Assembly: GCA_003255025.1 (NCBI GenBank)
Contig: QANY01008960.1
Span: 1-64,000, forward strand
Source of the DNA: Datisca glomerata
Taxonomy: Eukaryota; Streptophyta; Magnoliopsida; Cucurbitales; Datiscaceae
Direction of reading: 5' to 3'
DNA length: 64,000 bases
The notes under the pieces are model-generated. The model saw only the letters and a program-made list of their open reading frames with translations. It was not told where the DNA came from and ran no database searches. Shown here piece after piece: positions 56,501 through 64,000 of the stretch. Both the position numbers and the translations under genes were made by a program. Every line of letters begins with the position of its first letter. Within the stretch, counting starts at the first letter, position 1.

Positions 56501-58560
56501 GTAGGACAAATTGAAAATAGACATGTATAGATCACATTGCATGTAATTTTCCATGTTACGCATCCACGATGATTTATGCTATTTACTTGTATTGGTATAT
56601 GTGACCATTGATGAGCTTAGTTACAATAAAAGTAATGAATATCGTCTTGATCCTATGTCAATGTAGTCAATAGACGAGATTGTTATGCATCGTGTTTGAG
56701 ATAACAAATTTTTAGAACTCATAAAGTTAAAACACATTTATAAGGTCACATATGTGATCGAGTGAGAGATTATTGAAAAAATTCAACATTTATGGCTACA
56801 CATGTAAAATTAAATATGTTGTGCTATCTTTGAATAAACCTTATTAAAGTGAGCTAATTAAGAAATTAAAATTTTAAGACTAATGGGTATAATTATCATG
56901 AAATTAATGTATAGATATCAAAATGATTTTTAATTTATTGAAGGGTCAAATTAAAAATATCAAAAGTTATTAACTACACAGTCAATTAAAAATGTCATGA
57001 TCCCCAAATTACACAAGCAATCTATTTTCTTTGAACCGTTATCTCTATTCTTCAATAGAGAATTATGGAGAAGAATTCAAGAACTTATGTGAATTTATAA
57101 GATCTAAGACATCACTTTCTCATTCGATTATCCATGAAACCAGATAAGTTTTCTGCAATCAAGTTATCCTCTTCTTTCTTCTCATTAAGGTTATCAAATA
57201 GAATATGTATTTGAGATTATAGTTTGATGAAACTTCATAGAAACATGTTGATCTTATGATTTATGGAATATAAAATCTAAATAGAGCCAATGGAAAAAAC
57301 AAGCTCCCAATCAAGCCCCAAGAAACCAACAGCTGATCCATTAGGCAATGACAATGGATATCAAATTCCACTCATTAACAAAGAAACCCATAGACAATTC
57401 CATCATATTCAAGTCATGCACATCCACCTTCAACCATGTCATTGCCTCCAAGCATTTTATCACACATTCCAAACATGGCCAAGAACACCATCAACATCTA
57501 TGTTGTTGGACATGATAAAGTTTATCATCCTTCAATCTTACAATTTCATCTCTCTCGTTTTATAGAAGAAATAAGTTTAACAAGTATACCAGTAATTTGT
57601 AAAAATATAGTCTTTCAAATAGTGTTTTGAATAAATGTATCTTTTTAAGAAAGAGCTTTCATAAACAACTCGTTGTTAAAGAAAGTAATGATTTTGAAAC
57701 TCTTTATAATTTTCCTGTCTTTTTTTACAGAAGAAAATATTAAGTTGTTTATTTGATTTAAAGTTCTTTTGAGTTAAAATTAGTTATTGCTAGATGGAGT
57801 CTAGTAAAATTTTTTGGGTAAACCACAATTTCGTTTTATGTGGTTTAGGTTATTTCTATTTTACACCATTTATTTTAAAAAGTAACAGAATAAATCTCAC
57901 AGTTATATTTTTTATTTATGTTAGACATTCTATAAGAATTTCGTTTAAAAATATTAACGGCGTATCACAGTTTACTAATGTGATACTATGTGATAAATAA
58001 TTTAAAATCACATCAATTTTTTAATTATCCAGATAGGATGAATTATCTAAATTATTCTTGATCCCCCATTTCTTTATTCTTCCCTGAGTTCCCTCTCTAT
58101 GATGAAAACGCAGGATGAATTACCCAGCCATTGTAAGGAATAAAATAATGAAAATATTAGTAACCCATATCAGATTGGAATAAGGAAAACCCAGATTTTC
58201 TTTTTTATTTCTCTCCTATTTTAGCAAATTAATGAAACTTACATGAAATTAGAAGAGGCGTTATTAAGAAAAGCACTATGCAACTCTGTTGGTTCGCCAT
58301 TGAAGAACTTCTTTTGATAATTCTCATCTTTCTACATGAAGATTTATAGCCGAATACAATTTCCAGCTTAGAGAATTAGAAAGGTTGTAATGTTTAGCCG
58401 ACCCGAACCCATATTTCTAAGTCAAATGAAAAATAAAGACCCACTCGAGAAATTTATGTAATTTAATAATACCCAAGGAAAGAAATCCACATGATAATCT
58501 TCTTTTTTTTTAACAGAAAACAGATTTGAGGGAAATGTTTAATGTGATTTTGCGTAAGGC
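56501..58560. other. AT-rich non-coding sequence
   Basis: No supported gene. Open stretches of up to 91 codons at 57290-57630 have no recognisable motif and are biased as expected of AT-rich DNA. Confidence 0.5.
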
Positions 58561-58670
58561 ATGGCTTTACCCACAACCATGGCTACTGTTTCTGTTTCAA
58601 ACGTGAATAGATATGGAAATCCTTTAACTAAATCAGACAAACATACAGCAAAGGGAGTTTTTCTCAGGTT
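58561..58670 (+). other. Possible first-exon remnant
   Basis: A frame starting MALPTTMATVSVSNVNRYGN and running to GVFLR ends at a possible gt donor (ctcag|gtttct, about 58668). Composition and codon use look more gene-like than the surroundings. Copia B lies about 230 bp downstream. I do not recognise the protein and no second exon is evident before the window ends. Confidence 0.25.
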
Positions 58671-58896
58671 TCTTATTTTAGTTGTTTATACCTTTCAATC
58701 TCTCCCCCTCTAGAAAGTTGAAGCAGCTTAAAGGAGCTTTTAGCTCAGATCTTTGGTATTTACTTTAAAAGTCTGATCTGAATTAAGTTTCAGATCTGGT
58801 TTTAGTTCAAATCTTTCTCAAGGTCACTATTAATGGAAGCCAATTTAGCTGAGAAATCGAAGGGTTCATTTGTGGTTTTAGTTCGAAGATGGGTTA

Positions 58897-58901
58897 ACCT
58901 C
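58897..58901. repeat. Target site duplication of copia B, left (acctc)
   Basis: acctc directly before the left LTR; identical acctc at 63868-63872 directly after the right LTR. Confidence 0.9.
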
Positions 58902-59215
58902 TGTAGAAATGATGAACCTGTTCTGATCTTAGAAAAGTGATGAGTTTCAGAGATGATGAACGTTTCTGGTTCTGATCTATTATTGAAGGAAAAATTATGT
59001 TTGTTTACAATGAGGGATGATGTATATATACAAATGATTCTAACGGTTGCCTATGATCTCCTATGATTCCAACGGATGCCTACTTGTAGCCTGAATTCAT
59101 TTTTTACCAGAAATGGTTAGACACCCACTGTGTTTGGGAAAGTCTCTGTTCTGCTTCCCTCTTTTGCCTATGATGAAGATTTTCTTCTGAGGCTGCAGCT
59201 TTTCCTTCTTCAACA
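58902..59215 (-). mobile_element. Copia B 3' LTR
   Basis: 314 bp, tgtaga...ttcaaca on the + strand; adjoined at 59216 by the polypurine tract (ctccccctcaag in complement). Confidence 0.9.
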
Positions 59216-60140
59216 CTCCCCCTCAAGTTGGGTTCGTATAGGTTGATCGAACCTAACTTGTCAAGTATTCTTTGGAGGTTATTTTTGTCAAGGGCTTTGG
59301 TGAAGATGTCGGCTAGCTGGTCTTCACTACGTACAAAGGGAATGGTGATTTCTCCAGACTGTACTTTCTCTCTTATAAAATGACAGTCCACTTCAATATG
59401 TTTGGTTCTCTCATGAAAAATGGGGTTCATTGCAATATGACGTGCTGCTTGGTTGTCACAGTGCATCTCTATCGGTTTTCTTATCTCAACCTTCATGTCT
59501 TGAAGGAGATGTCTAATCCATGTGAGTTCGCTAGCAGTGGAGGCCATGGCTCGGTATTCTGCCTCCGCACTTGACCTTGCTACAACAGTTTGTTTCTTGC
59601 TCTTCCAGGTCACTAGGTTCCCACCTACAAAGACACAAAAACCAGTTGTATATTTTCTGTCGTAACTACCTGCCCAGTCAGCGTCAGTGTATCCAACAAC
59701 GGAGTTTGCCCCGGTTTTCTTCATCCATATCCCTTGGCCGGGAGTTCCTTTAAGGTATCTGAGTATCCTTTCTGCGGCTGCCTGATGATTTGTGCATGGT
59801 GCATGCATGAATTGACTGATAACGCTAACTGCAAAAGTGATATCTGGTCTTGTGACCGTTAGATAAATAAGTTTTCCTACTAATCTCTGATATTGGCCTA
59901 TATCAGTTATTGGTTTGCTATCATTCAGTCCTATTTTCATGTTGGTTTCCATTGGTGTGCTAGCAGGTTTTGCCCCTATCATGCCTGTTTCTTTTAACAA
60001 GTCTAAGATATATTTTCTTTGAGATAGAAACAATCCTTTCTTTGAGTGAGCTATTTCTATCCCTAGGAAGTACTTTAGTTTTCCTAGATCTTTAATATCG
60101 AACTCTCCCTTTAGAAATTCTTGAACACTCCATATTTCAT
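59104..60140 (-). pseudogene. Copia B RT C-terminus and RNase H
   Basis: Open from about 60140 to 59104 after the RT rearrangement. Key parts: KLKYFLGIEIAHSKKGLFLS, RPDITFAVSVISQFMHAPC, GYTDADWAGSYDRK, KKQTVVARSSAEAEYRAM, MHCDNQAARHIA and RSEDQLADIFTKALD. RNase H catalytic D (TDADW), E (AEAEY) and D (CDN) are all present. The frame runs into the LTR before stopping. The domain itself looks sound but is out of frame with the preceding RT. Confidence 0.85.
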
Positions 60141-60895
60141 TGTGGTGGTGGAGTTGTTCCTAAGATAATGTCATCTACGTACTTTAGTTTTCCTAAGATA
60201 ATGTCATCTACGTAGACTAAAACGATGGTGGTGGAGTTGTTCGTGTGTTTGACAAACATAGATGAATCAGCCGTGCTTTTGACGAAGTTAATCTTTAAAA
60301 GAGACAGGCTTAATTTTCCATACCATGCCCTTGATGACTGTTTCAGGCCATAGATAGCCTTCTTTAATCTACATACCAGAGATGGGTGTGTTGCTTTCTC
60401 GTGTCCTGGAGGTAGGGACATATATACTTCTTCTTCCAGATTTCCTTGGAAAAATGCGTTTTTTACATCCATTTGATATAGTTCCCAGTTGAGGTTTGTG
60501 GCAACGGATAGTAGCACTCTGATTGTGTTCATTTTTGCTACTGGAGCGAACGTCTCCTAGTAATCCACTCCATATGTTTGAGTAAAGCCTTTGGCAACTA
60601 GTCGGGCTTTGTATCTCTCGATAGTGCCGTTGCTGTTGTATTTGGTCTTGTAGACCCATTTACATCCTACGGGTTTCTTCCCGCTGGGTAGTGGGATTAT
60701 GTCCCAAGTCTCATTCTTTTCCAAGGCTAGGAGTTCTTCATTCATCGCCTTTCTCCATTTAGGGTCGAGTTGGGCTTCTTGATAGGTCTTTGGCTCATCT
60801 GTTTCATCAATTTTTCCCAAGTATGCCCTGTGGATGTTAGAGATTTTATCATAAGATAGGAAATTTTGGATAGGGTATAGAACCTGATGGGACAC
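60137..60895 (-). pseudogene. Copia B reverse transcriptase with duplicated YVDD box
   Basis: RT begins KWRKAMNEELLALEKNETWD and GCKWVYKTKYNSNG, runs to QTYGVDY and meets a TAG (60559-60557) where copy A has Q. It continues DVKNAFFQGNLEEEVYMSLP, AIYGLKQSSRAWYGKL and VYVDDIILG. Here 33 bp are duplicated in frame, giving YVDDIILGKLKYVDDIILG, and the frame is then lost in TTPPPQ. Copy A has a normal single YVDDIIITG at this place. Confidence 0.85.
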
Positions 60896-61003
60896 GTAGT
60901 CTTTGAATCTTGCTGGGGGATGAGTTTGCCTTGTTGATCTTCTTACGATTAGTGCTTCATCAGTGACAACTGCCTCATCAGTTGCTCCCCCTGAGGTAGT
61001 TGT

Positions 61004-63514
61004 CTAAGACGTGGTTGATGTGTTATCCTGTTCCTGTCTTATGATATCGGAGGAAATAATAATGTTAGGTAGCGGAAGTGTTTTGTGGTGGCTATGGTTA
61101 TCGGAGTCCTTTGGGTAATAAGATTCTAGTTCTAAGAATTGTACATCGCGTGAGATGTAGAGTTTATGGTTTATTGGGTCGTAACATTTATACCCTTTTT
61201 TTTCAGCGGAATACCCCAAAAATAAGGTTTTGACTGCGGTTTTGTCCAATTGATCAATTTTTGGAATGTGTACGTAGCATGTACATCTGAATACTCGTAT
61301 GTGATCAAGATTAATTTTCCTACCCTTGAGAATTTCTATAGGGCTTTTCAGATGCAATTTTACACTGGGTAATCGATTGATAAGGTATGTTGCTGTAAGT
61401 ATTGCGTCTGACCAGTACCGTTTGGGTACGTTATTTTGGAGGAGGAGAGCCCTAGTCATTTCAAGAAGGTGTCGGTTTTTGCGTTCTGAGACACCATTTT
61501 GTTGTGGGGTGTGGATACAGGTGGTTTGATGTCGTATACCGTTTTGTTTAAAGAACTCAAAAAAGGTGTTGTTAGTATATTCGGTTCCATTGTCAGACCT
61601 AAAGATTTTTATGGTTGTTTCAAATTGAGTTTCGACTAACTTATTGAATTCTTGAAAACGACTGAAGACTTCACTTTTTGATTTTAAAAGATATAACCAG
61701 GTGGTGCGAGAGAAATCATCAATAAAGGTAACAAAATATTTGAATTTATTATACGAGTCAACTGGGGCAGGCCCCCAAACATCAGAATGGATTAATTCAA
61801 AACATCGTTTTGTCGTACTACTAGATAGTGGAAAAGGTAACCTGGTTTGTTTTGAGAGTTTGCAGACTGAGCAACTGCTAGAGTCTGAATTACAACCAAG
61901 TAATTTGTTTAGGATTTTGTCAGAGGGATGACCGAATCTCCAATGAAGTAATTTGTCCTTTTGTACTGTACTGGAGGTGGCCAGACATGTTTTGTCGGTA
62001 TCTTCTAAGTAGTACAGACCGTTTCTAAATTTCCCTTCACCAATCTTCCTCCCGGTGACCCGATCCTGAAAAATTACTTTGTCAGGTGAAAATGTAACAT
62101 TGCAGTTCAGGTCTTTGGTTATTTTACTGACGGATAGGAGATTGGAGTTAAAATTGGGGAGACAAAGTACGTTGTTAATGGTTTTTGTGAAGAGTGTGGT
62201 TGACCCTGTGCCAAAAATTGGAACTTTATTTCCATTGGCTACCGTCACGTGTTGTGGTTTTTCTAATTTAGTGAGACTGTGTAGATTTTTTGTGTTATAA
62301 GTCATGTGGTCAGAGGCACCAGAGTCTATTATCCAGTGTTCTAAGTTGTGACAAAAGTTTGCAGATTTAGAAAAATAATTGACAGTATTGCAATTAGATG
62401 AACCTGGGGTATCGCGTAAAAATTCTCCGAATTGTTTGAGCAGTGCAGCCATCTGTGCGTTGTTGTCTGGGGACAGGTCTGCCCTAATGGATCCGGATCG
62501 GTCTATTTCTTCCATTTGGTCGGGTCGGTACCCACTGCCCGAACCGGGTCCATGTATATTATTTGCCCTGCGGTCTGGGTCGGGTCCTGACCCGTGACCC
62601 GCGCCAATAAAACCCTCGGTATAAAAGGGTGAGCGTTTCGCGGAGCCTCCTCGCTCGTCACTCTTCGCGCAGCTCCCTCGCTCGTTCTGGAACTTTCTCT
62701 GGTTCTGTCGGAGGTGAGGGTGCAGATTCCAGCACCGATCATGGGTGTGTCCTTCCTTTCGGCAGTGGCTGCATCTCACCTGCTCGCCTGGTTGTCCGCG
62801 GTGTCTTCCCCCTTCCTTAGGGTTAGGGTTTCGGAGGAAGCCGCGGGTCGCCATGGCTAGTGCTTCCCCCTTTTCATCTCTGGTACTCATGACTCGTCGC
62901 CTGGTTTCTTCTCTTTGAACTATGGCTGAGACGGTGGCAAAAGTTGGCTTTTCTGTCGACATCAAGATCTGAGCTCGGAATGCTTCGTAGCTTGAGTCGA
63001 GAGCCGTCAAGAAGTGGTAAACCATATCTTGCTCAGCCCGTTCTTGGAGTTCCTTCAGGTCAGTGGTCATCGGTCTCAAGGTTTCAAGTTCTTTGAACTT
63101 AGATTTTAAAAACCCGGTTAGCTCCGGTACTGATCTGTCCCCCTGTTTTGCTTGGGAGATCTCTCGTTTAAGTTCAAAGACTTGCGCAAAATTGTTTTGT
63201 TCACAATAGTTGCTCCGGATTTCTTCCCAGAGTTCCTGTCCTGTTTCACAAAAACAAAAAATTTCACTGAGTTTTGGGTCTATTGAATTTGTTATCCAGG
63301 TCATTACCTGGCTGTCCATGATGTCCCATTCTTCTGAGTTTCGGTCCGGTCTTGGCTTACTGCCATCCACGAAGCCCAGTCTGCCTCTTCCTTTCAGGCT
63401 CACCCGAGCCGCCCTGGCCCACGGTATATAGTTGTGGCCAGTGAGCAGGATGGAGGTTAGTCTGGGGTTGGTGTCATGGTGGTGAAGCTGGCCGGAGGTT
63501 GATGGTTCTGCCAT
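61004..63514 (-). CDS. Copia B gag-protease-integrase (836 codons, open)
   Basis: Polyprotein N-terminal two thirds. Gag: residues 20-200 (NYIPWARAARVSLKGR, TWITNSIDPKLSEIFCF). Zinc knuckle C248-x2-C251-x4-H256-x4-C261. Aspartic protease loop D397-S-G-A. Integrase zinc pair H524-x4-H529 and C548-x2-C551; catalytic triad D578, D641 and E677 (HSDVWGP, FRSDNGTEY, NGVSERKN). Integrase C-terminal landmark LFLGYSAEKKGYKCYD near 764. The start ATG (63512-63514) is about 35 bp inside the primer site. The stop at 61004 is a TAG where copy A has a sense codon, so the original protein read on into RT. Although open, the element as a whole is defective. Confidence 0.85.
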   Translation of the reverse strand: MAEPSTSGQLHHHDTNPRLTSILLTGHNYIPWARAARVSLKGRGRLGFVDGSKPRPDRNSEEWDIMDSQVMTWITNSIDPKLSEIFCFCETGQELWEEIRSNYCEQNNFAQVFELKREISQAKQGDRSVPELTGFLKSKFKELETLRPMTTDLKELQERAEQDMVYHFLTALDSSYEAFRAQILMSTEKPTFATVSAIVQREETRRRVMSTRDEKGEALAMATRGFLRNPNPKEGGRHRGQPGEQVRCSHCRKEGHTHDRCWNLHPHLRQNQRKFQNERGSCAKSDERGGSAKRSPFYTEGFIGAGHGSGPDPDRRANNIHGPGSGSGYRPDQMEEIDRSGSIRADLSPDNNAQMAALLKQFGEFLRDTPGSSNCNTVNYFSKSANFCHNLEHWIIDSGASDHMTYNTKNLHSLTKLEKPQHVTVANGNKVPIFGTGSTTLFTKTINNVLCLPNFNSNLLSVSKITKDLNCNVTFSPDKVIFQDRVTGRKIGEGKFRNGLYYLEDTDKTCLATSSTVQKDKLLHWRFGHPSDKILNKLLGCNSDSSSCSVCKLSKQTRLPFPLSSSTTKRCFELIHSDVWGPAPVDSYNKFKYFVTFIDDFSRTTWLYLLKSKSEVFSRFQEFNKLVETQFETTIKIFRSDNGTEYTNNTFFEFFKQNGIRHQTTCIHTPQQNGVSERKNRHLLEMTRALLLQNNVPKRYWSDAILTATYLINRLPSVKLHLKSPIEILKGRKINLDHIRVFRCTCYVHIPKIDQLDKTAVKTLFLGYSAEKKGYKCYDPINHKLYISRDVQFLELESYYPKDSDNHSHHKTLPLPNIIISSDIIRQEQDNTSTTS

Positions 63515-63537
63515 TTGTGTTGGTTCTCAGAATCACT

Positions 63538-63549
63538 GCTTTGATACCA
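63538..63549 (-). promoter_or_regulatory. Copia B primer binding site
   Basis: Minus strand TGGTATCAAAGC, a one-base variant of the initiator-Met site found in copia A. Confidence 0.85.
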
Positions 63550-63867
63550 TGTAGAAATGATGAACCTGTTGGTTCTGATATTGGAAAAGTGATGAGCTTC
63601 AGAGATGATGAACCTTTCTGGTTCTGATCTATTATTGAAGGAAAAATTATGTTTGTTTACAATGAGGGATGATGTATATATACAAATGATTCTAACGGTT
63701 GCCTATGATCTCCTATGATTCCAACGGATGCCTACTTGTAGCCTGAATTCGTTTTTTACCAGAAATGATTAGACACCCACTGTGTTTGGGAAAGTCTATG
63801 TTCTGCTTCCCTCTTTTACCTATGATGAAGGATTTTTTCTGAGGCCGCAGCTTTTCCTTCTTCAACA
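63550..63867 (-). mobile_element. Copia B 5' LTR
   Basis: 318 bp; four bases longer than its partner because of an extra ggtt near 63573. TATA-like tgtatatataca at about 63674. Followed by the acctc target duplication. Confidence 0.9.
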
Positions 63868-63872
63868 ACCTC

Positions 63873-64000
63873 TAAAACTAAGAAGAAAGAGAAGCCAACC
63901 AACTACAAAAATGTTCACCGATTCCTCATTCTTTTCCCCTTTGTACTCTTCACCATCAGACAAGGTTGAATTGAATCCTTATGGATAGAGCTTTCACCCA
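63873..64000. other. Sequence beyond copia B to the window end
   Basis: Continuous with 58896 across the copia insertion. A short frame MFTDSSFFSPLYSSPSDKVE ends after 25 codons (63919-63996). No identification possible. Confidence 0.3.

Larger units (their letters stand above)
58902..63867 (-). mobile_element. Copia element B, full length, minus strand
   Basis: 4966 bp with LTRs of 314 and 318 bp, perfect 5 bp target duplication, primer site and polypurine tract. It is the same family as copia A and collinear with it throughout. The LTRs differ by one 4 bp indel and roughly a dozen substitutions by eye, fewer than in A, so B inserted later. One frame runs from 63514 through gag, protease and integrase, broken by a TAG at 61004, continuing to a second TAG at 60557, with a rearranged RT and then an intact RNase H. 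Confidence 0.9.

Noticed and set aside
57290..57630. Two overlapping open frames (91 and 64 codons)
   Set aside because: No conserved motif, no splice context, and composition like the surrounding AT-rich DNA.

Overview
This is a piece of flowering-plant (eudicot-like) nuclear chromosome. Supporting evidence: AT-rich intergenic sequence, GT-AG introns, a plant-specific SICKLE-like gene, plant CC-type NLR (disease-resistance) gene debris, and the Ty1/copia, Ty3/gypsy (Tat and Athila), LINE and hAT-like repeats typical of plants. I cannot name the species. I see no bacterial operon, CRISPR array, tRNA or rRNA gene.

Only one host gene looks complete: a SICKLE-like gene on the + strand (non-coding first exon near 18.6 kb, coding exons 19699-20014 and 21077-21738). 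Almost everything else is transposable elements in layers, plus broken host-gene pieces.

Layout. 1.8-17.9 kb: a decayed Tat-lineage gypsy element with LTRs at both ends, gag-protease-RT-dual RNase H at the left and the lineage's antisense ORF at the right. Its middle is filled by a reversed copia element (6.5-11 kb), a two-exon TASH3-like gene fragment (12.6-13.5 kb) and other repeats. A ~100 bp host segment is duplicated on the two outer flanks. 18.5-22 kb: SICKLE gene. 22.3-26.4 kb: a palindromic MITE, two head-to-head LINE remnants, a copia fragment and a hAT-like MITE. 27.1-32.0 kb: full-length copia element A (minus strand, 304 bp LTRs, perfect 5 bp target duplication). 32.8-34.1 kb: NLR pseudogene 1. 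34.2-37.8 kb: copia element on the + strand lacking integrase. 37.8-41.1 kb: Athila-like gypsy 5' part on the minus strand. 41.1-43.3 kb: LTR-like debris with tandem repeats. 43.4-46.6 kb: NLR pseudogene 2, split by a 1.2 kb insertion, a copia 3' end, and an inverted NLR piece. 46.6-49.3 kb: a Harbinger-like and a hAT-like non-autonomous element. 50.7 kb: a fourth NLR piece. 51-56 kb: non-coding sequence rich in direct, tandem and inverted repeats. 58.9-63.9 kb: full-length copia element B, same family as A but younger and nearly open.

The genes do not form a pathway. The story is insertion, nesting and gene-fragment capture around one surviving housekeeping-type gene and a ruined NLR cluster. 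I found no convincing new biological system. The most unusual signals are the ~100 bp repeat flanking the Tat element, exon-like host sequence inside a copia RT gene, a template-switch scar that duplicates the RT catalytic motif of element B, a three-armed alternative hairpin at 54.8 kb, and a palindromic satellite-like array at 55.4-56.1 kb. All family names rest on my reading of translations and memory of the families; no database was searched.
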